From Acetivibrio cellulolyticus CD2 (GTDB taxonomy: Bacteria > Bacillota > Clostridia > Acetivibrionales > Acetivibrionaceae): a stretch of 64,000 nucleotides of DNA. Made by a program: the position numbers and the translations under genes. Below the pieces are notes generated by a model. The model did not search any database, was not told where the DNA came from, and was given only the letters and a program-made list of their open reading frames with translations. Where the stretch lies: positions 895,781 through 959,780 of the forward strand of contig NZ_JH556658.1 in NCBI RefSeq assembly GCF_000179595.2, written 5' to 3'. Shown here one piece after another: positions 1-7,392 of this stretch. Numbering within the stretch: the stretch's first letter is position 1; each line of letters opens with the position of its first letter.

Positions 1-513
1 AGCAATATGACCAAATGGTTAAATATGCTACTGCCTTACGTCTTGGAACTGCTGAAACCGAAGCCATTATGAAAAGATTTCAAAGAAATAATGAAATTAA
101 ACATCCTACATATCTTGCATTTATGGAACTGGGTAAAGCTATAAAACTATTTTCTTTGTGAATATTTAAGGTCAGAGGAATTAAGAATTGAGATTCATGA
201 AGGTCTTAATGTTATAGAAAACTGGAATTCAGCTAACGGATTTATTTTTTATGGAAAAGGTGGAGAAATATCAACCAACAGGTATGAAGACCAAGAAATT
301 GCAGTTTTGACATTACATTTATTACAAAATTGCCTTGTGTACGTTAATACTTTAATGATTCAAAAAGTTCTTACACAAAGCAAGTGGTATGATATTATGA
401 CACAAGAAGACTTCCGAGCACTCACACCACTTATCTATACACATATAAACCCATACGGAAACTTTGATTTGAATATGGAGGAAAGAATACCAATAGACAT
501 TGCCATAAATTAA
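1..513 (+). pseudogene. Tn3-family transposase, C-terminal part, frameshifted
   Basis: The first frame (from base 3) reads QYDQMVKYATALRLG and continues to [15 protein letters not shown], then hits a stop at about 152. A second frame continues the same protein ([49 protein letters not shown]) to a stop at 511-513. Together these are the C-terminal end of a Tn3-family DDE transposase. Restoring the frame needs about two bases (one A and one T in the homopolymers near 140-150), so the gene is broken. The 5' part lies outside the window. As is typical of Tn3 elements, the stop lies inside the terminal inverted repeat. The short open frame at 307-513 is only the second half of this gene. Confidence 0.88.
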
Positions 514-528
514 CATTTACTTTGCCCC
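491..528 (-). repeat. Probable Tn3-type terminal inverted repeat
   Basis: Read on the minus strand from 528, the sequence begins GGGGCAAAGTAAATGTTA. It has the GGGG tip and the TTAA-like inner part of 38-bp Tn3-family ends. It overlaps the transposase stop codon, as in related elements. Only this end is in the window, so the partner repeat and the 5-bp target duplication (TGGTG would be this side) cannot be checked. Confidence 0.6.
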
Positions 529-539
529 TGGTGACACGG

Positions 540-629
540 ATGCTCCCACTACCCCATATAGAGACACTAATCAAAATTGCAGACTATTATAAAGTTTCGG
601 TTGACTACCTAATAGGCAGATACAAATAA
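540..629 (+). pseudogene. XRE-family regulator, C-terminal stub
   Basis: The 29-codon frame ends in IADYYKVSVDYLIGRYK, the usual C-terminal end of a small XRE helix-turn-helix repressor (helix 5 followed by the DYLIGR tail). The DNA-binding helices are missing. The stub starts 12 bp past the Tn3 end, so the element probably inserted into, or deleted into, this regulator gene. It is too short to act as a repressor. The match rests on the tail motif only. Confidence 0.6.
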
Positions 630-631
630 AA

Positions 632-667
632 AGAAGGTGCACCCTGTAAAAGTCACCTTCTCTTTTT
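632..667 (+). terminator. Rho-independent terminator
   Basis: The stem AGAAGGTG / CACCTTCT (632-639 with 654-661) is followed directly by a T-rich run (CTTTTTC). It lies three bases after the XRE stub stop codon and would have ended that gene. Confidence 0.75.
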
Positions 668-932
668 CGTAATCATCTTCTTTTTCTTGGAAATTACTGG
701 AACCAAGTTTTTATTTCGTGTAATTCCTTGTATTGTTTTTCCACTCTCCTAACTTTGATTTTTACCTTTAGTATATTGACATGAAAAGTCTATGCTTACT
801 GTAAAAATTGTTTTTTAATCAATTAGGCAAAAAGGCTCAGTCTTTTAACTTTAAAAATGATTTTGATTCCATTTGCAGCCTATAGAGGCATGTAGATATT
901 ATAATTTTTATCATTAGCGTTGTATATTTTAT
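668..932. other. Intergenic, no gene seen
   Basis: AT-rich sequence between the XRE terminator and the end of the membrane-protein gene. No open frame with family resemblance, RNA or clear repeat was found in it. Confidence 0.5.
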
Positions 933-1250
933 TTACAAAAAGTGAGCTACAAGCACCAATATACTTATTAATGTACCTGATATTCCTGATATTCCAGCTT
1001 TTTTCCCAAATGCACCTTCCTTTGTTATAGCTATTGATGCAACAACAACACATACTACATCTAAAATGAGTAATGGTGTGGAAAAAACTAAAACTAAAAC
1101 AAAACCTGCTAAAAAAGTCATACAACCAAACATTAGAATATCATCAAAAGTATTTATACCGATAGTTGAACTGAGATATATGAGATAATATGTATAGGCA
1201 AATATTATTCCAAGTAAAATAAAAGTAGCAATACTTAAGCCTCTTTTCAT
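933..1250 (-). CDS. Small four-helix membrane protein, unknown function
   Basis: The 105-residue protein is almost all hydrophobic. Helices lie at about residues 5-27, 38-60, 62-80 and 90-105, with a short polar loop (ITKEGAFGKKAG) before the last one. I do not recognise a family. The upstream sequence has only a weak ribosome site (AAGTGATC), so the start is uncertain. It is the last minus-strand gene after the toxin-like gene at 2738-4282 and the WG-repeat lipoprotein. A small membrane protein in that position could be an immunity factor, but nothing in the sequence proves this. Confidence 0.55.
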   Translation of the reverse strand: MKRGLSIATFILLGIIFAYTYYLIYLSSTIGINTFDDILMFGCMTFLAGFVLVLVFSTPLLILDVVCVVVASIAITKEGAFGKKAGISGISGTLISILVLVAHFL

Positions 1251-1431
1251 ATGATCACTTGTACGATGTATTTATAAAAAAATACATTCCTTTCTATAGA
1301 TTTTTATTTATATTTTATTTAACACGGTGGACTTTTTATTTTATCTTATAGCTTTGACTATTTTAAGTCATGGTTAATGTTGGCATCGATATTGGCAACT
1401 TCACTTACTAAATTTGGACTATTAACGTTTT

Positions 1432-2697
1432 CTACCAACTTTTATATATTATGTTACCTTTAGTATCAATATAGCCCATTTGTCCCGACATCCAAACTTT
1501 TGCCAGACCATTCTTAAATGACTCTGCTCCTGTGAAACTTGGCTCAACTAGCCAGTTACCTTTTTTGTCTATATATCCATATGAGCTGTCATAACACTTG
1601 GGAATCTTCTCGCCCACAATTGCAAATCCTTCACTAAAATCCTTATATTCATCATATTTAGGCTCCACTATTATCTCCATCTTATCATTAACGAAACCAT
1701 ATTTATCATTATTAATTATTGCAGCCATACCTTCATTAAACTCATACATTTCTGTATAGTCCATTCCAGTTTCTTTTATCATTTCGCCCTTTTTATTGAT
1801 ATAAAAATATTTATTATCTTTTTTTACTCTTGCCAATCCCTGGCTAAACATTTTAGCCTCATCAAAGGACGGTTCTATCTCCAAATTTCCCTGCTTGTTT
1901 ATGTACCCCCATTTTCCTGACACATAAACAGCTGCAAGCCCTTCACCAAAGCAATGGGCCTTTTCAAAAACATAGTCAATAACTTTATTCCCTCGCTTAT
2001 CTAAATACCCCCACTTGCAATTACTACCTTGCAATAAAATTAAGTCATCTACCACTTGGAGCATATTGTCATATTTAGGTTCAACAACCACCTTGCCTGA
2101 AGTGTCTAATAACCCCCACTTTGAATTTACCTCTATATCAATCAAACCATTAGAAAATCTGGTTACCGAATCGAATTCAGGTTTTATTTTCAAAGTCCCA
2201 TCTGTGCCTATAAATCCCCATTTATCTCCCAACTTAACTGCTGCCAATCCTTCTGAAAAACTGTATATTTCTTCATATTCAGGTAGGGTTATATTCTTAC
2301 CGCTGCTATCTTTTATTCCCCATTTAGTATTTTTATACGCAATTAAACCATTACCCAAATATTCACAATCATCGTAATCAGGTGTTAAGACATATTGACC
2401 GCTTTTATTAATAATTCCAAAACCTTCACTAGTCTGGATCTTTGCCAGCCCATCAGAAAAGTCTTCAGCATATTTAAAATATGGAGAGATAATTACTTCC
2501 CCTAACGAATTCATATACCCATACTTCGTTTCAGATGAAAACAACGCACGCTTATACTCTTCGAACACAAAATAATCCTGATTAATATTAGTACTTTTTA
2601 TTTCAATGTTATTTGCTTTGTTATCCTGATCAAAATTACACCCAGTAAATGTAGCAAATATACATAAAATTGCAAATATACGTTTGGATCTTCTCAT
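1432..2697 (-). CDS. WG-repeat lipoprotein
   Basis: The N-terminus (MRRSKRIFAILCIFATFTGC) is a lipoprotein signal with lipobox FTGC, so the protein should be anchored on the outer face of the membrane. The rest is about eleven WG (KWG) beta repeats of roughly 35 residues, each with a core such as KWGFI, KWGYL, SYGYI followed by an acidic turn and a GLA motif. WG repeats are beta-rich binding modules of unknown general function. A strong ribosome site (ATAGGAGGAAAA) precedes the ATG. It lies 40 bp downstream of the toxin-like gene at 2738-4282 and is probably co-transcribed, so immunity or cargo handling at the cell surface is possible. Confidence 0.85.
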   Translation of the reverse strand: MRRSKRIFAILCIFATFTGCNFDQDNKANNIEIKSTNINQDYFVFEEYKRALFSSETKYGYMNSLGEVIISPYFKYAEDFSDGLAKIQTSEGFGIINKSGQYVLTPDYDDCEYLGNGLIAYKNTKWGIKDSSGKNITLPEYEEIYSFSEGLAAVKLGDKWGFIGTDGTLKIKPEFDSVTRFSNGLIDIEVNSKWGLLDTSGKVVVEPKYDNMLQVVDDLILLQGSNCKWGYLDKRGNKVIDYVFEKAHCFGEGLAAVYVSGKWGYINKQGNLEIEPSFDEAKMFSQGLARVKKDNKYFYINKKGEMIKETGMDYTEMYEFNEGMAAIINNDKYGFVNDKMEIIVEPKYDEYKDFSEGFAIVGEKIPKCYDSSYGYIDKKGNWLVEPSFTGAESFKNGLAKVWMSGQMGYIDTKGNIIYKSW

Positions 2698-2737
2698 TTT
2701 TCCTCCTATAAACTAAATCCGCCTTATTGTTTTGTCA

Positions 2738-4282
2738 CTAAAACAGCAAATCATGTAACGCATCTCCTGCTGAATTTAATCCATCTTCTATAGCATCTCC
2801 TGCAGTCTCCAACCCATCTTCTATTGCCTCTCCTGCAGTTTCTAACCCATTGTCTATAGCATCTCCTACAGTCTCTAACCCATCTTCTATTGCCTCTCCT
2901 GCAGTCTCCAACCCGTCACCTACTGCCTCTCCTACAGTCTCTAATCCATCACCTATTGCCTCTATACCATCACCGATGGCTTGCCCTACTGTACTTACTC
3001 CATCATAAATTGCATTTCCTGCAATACTTATTAGATCGAATATTCTGTCGTTTAAATAAGTTACAACTTTAGGAATGGCTTCAGTATTTATATAATTTAT
3101 CTCGCTACCTACTATTTTTTCAATAAGTACCATATCTCTTCTAAAACCTGACTCGTCTTCTACATATTTATCTTTAAATATACCGTCTGGGTCAAATATA
3201 TTGGGCATACTAATTATAAGATCATCTAAAGGATTAAGTAAATCCTCAATATCTAGCACTTTCTTCCAACTACTATGATCACTTTTATAAGAATCAATAC
3301 CTAATTGTATTTGATTACTATCTCCTTCGTTATCTCCCCAACCGCCATTTGACAAAGAATCAAAATATTTTCTGAGTGGATCTGCCTTTACACCAGGATT
3401 ACCACGGTCACTCAGAAATTGTGCAAAACCAGCCCCACCTTTAAGTACTGACTGTCCAAGCTGACCAGTACCAAATACTTCTGCACCAAGATACCCATAT
3501 AAAAAGTTACCTGCAAAATCACCCTGATATTCCTTTTTATCATATTTCCAAGGCTGATTCCATATCTTAATTTTTTCAACTTTACCGTTTACAGTTATCT
3601 CAACTACTCTGCTGTTTTTTACATCAAATATACCACCAGTATTTACAGCATAATACCACCAGGTAAAATCATATCTATGCTTATTAGCTATTAGAGTTAA
3701 CTCCTTAGCCATATCCTCCAATATTTTTTTTATATCCGTTTCGCTTGCATTTTTATAGTTTTTTATAAGCATCAACTCATATTTATCCATAATTGCGTCA
3801 ATTTGAGCTATTTCAGCCTCTGTTGGCACCTCACCACCTGGCAAGCTATCAAGAACGTCAGTCATAATTCCAGCATCCGGTTTTACACTTTCATCACTTT
3901 TACCATCTTTCTCAAATGAATTACTGCTTTTAACATTCACAATTGGAGCTGAATCTCCAAAAACATCAAAAGGCATTTTTAGCTTTTGATCTGCATTTAT
4001 TTTTTGCAAACTACGTTCAATAGTTTGTTCTGAAGCTCTATAGTCCTCTATAGCCTTATCTAAAAAGTTTGCACTCTTAAAAAGCATATGCTCCTCTTTT
4101 GATAGTTGTGAACTCAATTCAACAAGTTGACTGTCTATACCTCTACTGTAACGTATGTCACTATCTAGAGAATTCCTTATAGACTTAAGATTATTAGTTA
4201 TATTCTCCAAGTCTCCTGAAAGTTTTCTAAGCCTACGCTTACTATCTTCCAATGTTCTCATATCTGCATGTATATTCGACAT
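2738..4282 (-). CDS. T7SS cargo: export-type N-terminus, toxin-44-like centre, 11-residue repeats
   Basis: Residues 1-95 form the helical N-terminal domain shared with the three hydrolases in this window. It has a conserved SLDSDIR turn between two long helices and a YxxxE signal (DYRASE). Residues about 240-335 (NFLYGYLG, GAGFAQFLSDRG, IQLGIDSYKS) resemble the polymorphic toxin type 44 domain, a predicted toxin of polymorphic toxin systems. This is my recognition of the pattern and was not searched. Residues about 434-514 are eight 11-residue repeats (GLETAGEAIED), probably amphipathic helix. The start has a strong site (GGGGGTGGG). It follows the second WXG100 cassette and a hairpin, consistent with co-export. 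The genes after it (WG-repeat lipoprotein, small membrane protein) are immunity candidates. Confidence 0.8.
   Translation of the reverse strand: MSNIHADMRTLEDSKRRLRKLSGDLENITNNLKSIRNSLDSDIRYSRGIDSQLVELSSQLSKEEHMLFKSANFLDKAIEDYRASEQTIERSLQKINADQKLKMPFDVFGDSAPIVNVKSSNSFEKDGKSDESVKPDAGIMTDVLDSLPGGEVPTEAEIAQIDAIMDKYELMLIKNYKNASETDIKKILEDMAKELTLIANKHRYDFTWWYYAVNTGGIFDVKNSRVVEITVNGKVEKIKIWNQPWKYDKKEYQGDFAGNFLYGYLGAEVFGTGQLGQSVLKGGAGFAQFLSDRGNPGVKADPLRKYFDSLSNGGWGDNEGDSNQIQLGIDSYKSDHSSWKKVLDIEDLLNPLDDLIISMPNIFDPDGIFKDKYVEDESGFRRDMVLIEKIVGSEINYINTEAIPKVVTYLNDRIFDLISIAGNAIYDGVSTVGQAIGDGIEAIGDGLETVGEAVGDGLETAGEAIEDGLETVGDAIDNGLETAGEAIEDGLETAGDAIEDGLNSAGDALHDLLF
2743..2985 (-). repeat. 33-bp tandem repeats coding for 11-residue units
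   Basis: Seven full units and one short unit of 33 bp each encode variations of DGLETAGEAIE. Codons drift between units, but blocks such as TCTCCTGCAGT recur. They form the C-terminal end of the toxin-like protein. The 11-residue period (three helical turns) suggests one long amphipathic helix. They are in-frame coding repeats and not a CRISPR array. Confidence 0.9.
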
Positions 4283-4410
4283 TCGAACCCACCCCCATTA
4301 TCTCTGACAACCCAAAACTGCAGTAAATTCTTGCTACTATTATATATGTACACAATATATAAACACAAGAAGTATATTGCAGATAAATCAAGAAATTCTT
4401 CCATATACAA

Positions 4411-4441
4411 TTGTAGGCCTACCTAAAGGGTAGACCTACAA
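4411..4441 (-). other. Intercistronic hairpin after WXG100 cassette
   Basis: TTGTAGG-c-CTACC pairs with GGTAG-a-CCTACAA around a short loop, giving a 12-bp stem with one mismatch. It lies 13 bp past the stop of the last WXG100 gene and before the toxin-like gene. No U-run follows on the minus strand, so it looks more like an mRNA 3'-end stabiliser or partial attenuator than a full terminator. The second cassette has the same hairpin at 9892-9922. Confidence 0.6.
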
Positions 4442-4454
4442 TAAAAATATCTTA

Positions 4455-4754
4455 TTATGAAAACAAACCACCTGAAGCATTATTAATTGCTTTATCAGCC
4501 TCTTCATATGCTTTTGCTGTTGACTCTAAAAAGTTAGTGTAGGAGTCAATAACTTTGTAATATGCTTCAAAATTGTCCTTCAAACCAGTGAACTTTGAAA
4601 TAAAGGCATTTGCTGCTTCACTTTCCCATTTCTTTTTCATTTTGTTCATTTCTGACTCAATATCTTTCATTACACCCTGAAAGTTTGTGTTTATTGACTT
4701 TATATTTGATGATGTTGACCTCAATACCTGTGGTGTTACTTTAAATTCTGCCAT
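4455..4754 (-). CDS. WXG100 protein (EsxA/YukE family), cassette 1
   Basis: This 99-residue protein has the two-helix ESAT-6 fold. The central turn is KKWESEAANAF (W-E-S in place of W-X-G) at about residue 42, and the C-terminal export signal is YEEAD (YxxxD). Such proteins are exported as dimers by EssC-type motors and often accompany larger cargo. It differs by only two residues from the protein at 9948-10247, so the two are recent duplicates. The ribosome site GGGGAGGT precedes the ATG. It is the third gene of a three-gene WXG100 cassette. Confidence 0.95.
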   Translation of the reverse strand: MAEFKVTPQVLRSTSSNIKSINTNFQGVMKDIESEMNKMKKKWESEAANAFISKFTGLKDNFEAYYKVIDSYTNFLESTAKAYEEADKAINNASGGLFS

Positions 4755-4777
4755 TATATTTTACCTCCCCAAATTTA

Positions 4778-5086
4778 TTATCTTCCTCTTGTAAGTTTTC
4801 CTGCTCCGTCCTTGATGCTTGCTTCTGTTTTTTTATACACCTTTGCTGACTTTTCTAAAAACTCAACATAATTGTCCAATACCTTTTTTAAATTTTCAAA
4901 CTCCACTCTGAAGCTATCTATCTGTCTTGCGTACGCCTGATTAGCTTCACCGCTCCATGAACTTTTCATCCCATCTACTTCATTATATAACTTCTGGTAT
5001 AGATTAACATAGCTACCTATTTTACCTTCTATTTTTTTTGCTGAACCTTCTAACTCTTCAGGCGTTACACTTATTTTACCTGCCAT
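4778..5086 (-). CDS. WXG100 protein, cassette 1 middle gene
   Basis: 102 residues with a helix-turn-helix hairpin. The WSG turn (SSWSGEANQAY) is at about residue 42 and the C-terminal export signal is YKKTE (YxxxE). A good ribosome site (AAGGGGGAT) precedes the start. Its duplicate is at 10271-10579, from which it differs in about a dozen positions, more than its two neighbours differ from their copies. It may form a heterodimer with one of the neighbouring WXG100 proteins. That pairing is inferred from gene order. Confidence 0.95.
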   Translation of the reverse strand: MAGKISVTPEELEGSAKKIEGKIGSYVNLYQKLYNEVDGMKSSWSGEANQAYARQIDSFRVEFENLKKVLDNYVEFLEKSAKVYKKTEASIKDGAGKLTRGR

Positions 5087-5144
5087 ATCAACAATCCCCC
5101 TTTATTGATTAACCTGCATTTTTATTTATTTCAGCCTTAAAAGG

Positions 5145-5504
5145 CTATTTTGCTTTTTTACTTTCCTTCTCTCTTCTTTCACGTTCTCTTCTTTCCTGTT
5201 CTCTTATGTAGTCATTATAACGTCTTTCATATGCATCGTCTTCTCTTTCTATATCTGAAGCAGCACTAGCTATTTTCCCCGCTATCTCAGATAATTTTCT
5301 TGCAGTACTTTCTATTTCTTCAATCATAATTCCACATTGCTTTTTAAATTCTTTGGATGCATCCCCACTCCAAACTTTCACGGTTTGTACCAAAACATCA
5401 TCTAAATTGTCCGCAACTTTGTTAGTATTTTTCGACAACTCCCTTATACTCGATACCTGATTCATAACCTGACTATAATTTATTCGTCTTTTAGGTGGAA
5501 GCAT
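5145..5504 (-). CDS. WXG100-like protein with charged tail, cassette 1 first gene
   Basis: 119 residues. The turn KVWSGDASKEFKKQ carries the W-S-G motif. The C-terminal end is a highly charged helix (EQERRERERREKESKK). Instead of a plain YxxxE end it has YERRYNDY near residue 95. It is the first gene after the promoter at 5555-5583 and has the ribosome site GGGGAGGAG. It is nearly identical to the protein at 10639-10998, apart from a few K/R and A/N changes. It is a member of the WXG100 superfamily and probable T7SS substrate or co-substrate. Confidence 0.9.
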   Translation of the reverse strand: MLPPKRRINYSQVMNQVSSIRELSKNTNKVADNLDDVLVQTVKVWSGDASKEFKKQCGIMIEEIESTARKLSEIAGKIASAASDIEREDDAYERRYNDYIREQERRERERREKESKKAK

Positions 5505-5554
5505 TATTTCTCCTCCCCATCTATTCAGATGTTTTTTTGCCTTTCATGAATTTC

Positions 5555-5622
5555 ATTATAAACACATTAATTCTTTAGTACAATAATTTCTGACGAAATG
5601 CTCATTTGAAAGGATGAACCGC
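5555..5622 (-). promoter_or_regulatory. Promoter with 21-bp-spaced direct repeats (candidate LytTR operator), cassette 1
   Basis: On the minus strand, the -35 is TTGTAC (5578-5583), the spacer 17 bp and the -10 TATAAT (5555-5560). Upstream lie two direct repeats, GCGGTTCATC (5613-5622) and GCATTTCGTC (5592-5601). Their starts are exactly 21 bp apart and the second ends 8 bp before -35. The same layout occurs at 11049-11116 and 32748-32815. Two in-phase repeats just upstream of -35 are typical of LytTR response regulators, and such a regulator is encoded at 12300-13037. The promoter drives the WXG100 cassette at 4455-5504. Confidence 0.8.
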
Positions 5623-5680
5623 ATTTTTATGTAATATTTTTACTTTCCTATGATAAATAAACCCACTAAAACTCAATAGA

Positions 5681-6346
5681 TCATTTTATATCTGATGAAG
5701 TTATTGTATTATTCACCAGTTTCTTTGAAAATGGCTTATTTAAAAACTTACCAAGTTGAACTCTGAAATTAGGATTATTCTCAACCTCCGCTAAAAAGTC
5801 TTCACTCATTTCAAGTTTTACTTCTTCCGAACCATCATCAAGGTAAGCAAAAAATAAGTATTTACGAACCCCTTGCTCTATTTCCATTAATTTGTCAAAT
5901 GTTACAGTCTTCTGAGCAAGCTCAGGTGTATCTGTATTTTCGTAATTATAATAGCTGTATGTAACTGTTTTATCATTCATGTCCAACACTTTATAATACT
6001 CGTCCATACCTAAGTTTACAAAAATCTTCATAACCAACCGAGACTCTTTCGTCTGACCTGAATCATTATCTTTTTCACCACTAACATCAGTACTTACAGC
6101 ATCTGACATATCAGAGTTTTGATTAGCTTTATTTATATCATCAGTTTGTTGAACATTAGGCATGTCAACATTTTCTGAATTATTTGTTGATTCGGGAGAA
6201 GCAGTATAAATTTTCTGTCCCGGTACATTGTTCTGATTTTGATTGCCCATAAATTTAGAACATGATGTTAATAAAAACATGCATATGAACAATATAAAGA
6301 AAGTCCTGATATTAAACTTCATACCTAATCTACTTAATGTATTCAA
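5681..6346 (-). CDS. Lipoprotein, unknown function
   Basis: A lipoprotein signal with lipobox LTSC is followed by a Ser/Asn/Asp-rich linker (about residues 38-105) and a small globular domain of about 115 residues (LVMKIFVNLGMDEYYKVLD to the end). I do not recognise the domain. The TTG start at 6346 is favoured because AAAGGAG lies 8-9 bp upstream, while the next Met (residue 9) has no such site. It follows another lipoprotein gene and precedes a T7SS promoter. With the gene at 6402-7247 it lies just after the wall-hydrolase cargo gene, so immunity is a reasonable guess. Confidence 0.8.
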   Translation of the reverse strand: MNTLSRLGMKFNIRTFFILFICMFLLTSCSKFMGNQNQNNVPGQKIYTASPESTNNSENVDMPNVQQTDDINKANQNSDMSDAVSTDVSGEKDNDSGQTKESRLVMKIFVNLGMDEYYKVLDMNDKTVTYSYYNYENTDTPELAQKTVTFDKLMEIEQGVRKYLFFAYLDDGSEEVKLEMSEDFLAEVENNPNFRVQLGKFLNKPFSKKLVNNTITSSDIK

Positions 6347-6401
6347 ATTAGCATCTCCTTTTGTCAGTAACCATAACAGAAATTATTGCAAGCTACAATG
6401 T

Positions 6402-7247
6402 TTATTTTTTAGTATATTGACCTGGCAATTCTATTAACGCATAATCTCCCAAGGCATGGGCAACATCTACACTTACAACTAAAGAATCCGGCGTTACATA
6501 GAATGTGTTATAAGCCCATTCTTCCGCTAACCCCTGTAACAGAATTTGGTCATCTGTTTGTTGAATCTGGTCTATTAATACATTTTTGTCCATTCCATCT
6601 TTAACTGCATCATTAGTTACTGCTGTAGAATTCTTAATTTCTTGAGCAAAGTTACTGTCTAACGTTGCAAAGTCAGAAATTTTTAATTTGGCAACATTTT
6701 TAAGATCTATCGTTATCCCATAAATACTATTTGTTGGGTATGCAGAACCCTCTATGTTTGAATATCCTGTAAAAATAACGCTTAATAATTCATCAGTATT
6801 CATTGTAACCTTATACTTCATATCGAGAGTTAGGTTTACTTTAGTCCCGGTATCCTCCTGATAACCCTTAAGAGGCTCTTCAACCTGGCTACTCAAAACA
6901 TTATTTTTAATCAAATCATTGATAGACTTTTCCTTGTTGCTGTCTTCCATACCCTTTATTTGTGGGTATTCAATTTTAATATTGTCCTGTTGAAAAGTCT
7001 CAGTAGTAATTGTATATTCCTGATTTTTTGTTTCCTCAATCAATACGGATTCAGTTGGTGTTGTGATAACTTGAGTTTCAACTGAGTTAGTTGGCACCGA
7101 TGAGTTTGCATTTTCGCCAATTGTTGTAGACGATACTAACGGTGACTGTCTGTTTTGTTGTCCTTTATCGTTTGGAGCAATTTTTCCGCATCCTGCTAAA
7201 AGAAAGATAGTTGTAATTGTTGTCGCTAAAAGCAATCTCCTATTCAT
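6402..7247 (-). CDS. Lipoprotein with DUF4163/DUF3298-like (RsiV-type) domain
   Basis: The signal MNRRLLLATTITTIFLLAGC has lipobox LAGC. A Thr/Ser-rich linker is followed by a domain beginning IKIEYPQIKGMEDSNKEKSI. This pattern and the later YGITIDLKNVAKLKISDF match the DUF4163-DUF3298 arrangement seen in RsiV-like proteins. RsiV binds lysozyme through this region, which fits a gene lying directly downstream of a cargo protein with a lysozyme domain (7393-9315). The chosen ATG (7247) has GGAGGT four bases upstream. An in-frame start at 7262 would put that ribosome site inside the gene. An inhibitory or immunity role is inferred. Confidence 0.75.
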   Translation of the reverse strand: MNRRLLLATTITTIFLLAGCGKIAPNDKGQQNRQSPLVSSTTIGENANSSVPTNSVETQVITTPTESVLIEETKNQEYTITTETFQQDNIKIEYPQIKGMEDSNKEKSINDLIKNNVLSSQVEEPLKGYQEDTGTKVNLTLDMKYKVTMNTDELLSVIFTGYSNIEGSAYPTNSIYGITIDLKNVAKLKISDFATLDSNFAQEIKNSTAVTNDAVKDGMDKNVLIDQIQQTDDQILLQGLAEEWAYNTFYVTPDSLVVSVDVAHALGDYALIELPGQYTKK

Positions 7248-7392
7248 TTTTACCTCCGTCAAAAACGTTCAGTTTAATTATTAATTAATAGTCTTTTAAA
7301 TTGTAATAAATTCATTATAACAATAGAACTCATAAATAAAAATACATTTTAGCTCTGAAAATTCGAGCTTATATATGAGGTCATTTAAAAGT

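Noticed and set aside
2743-2985. CRISPR-like or regulatory tandem repeats
   Set aside because: The repeats keep the reading frame, have no unique spacers and encode a regular 11-residue helix unit.
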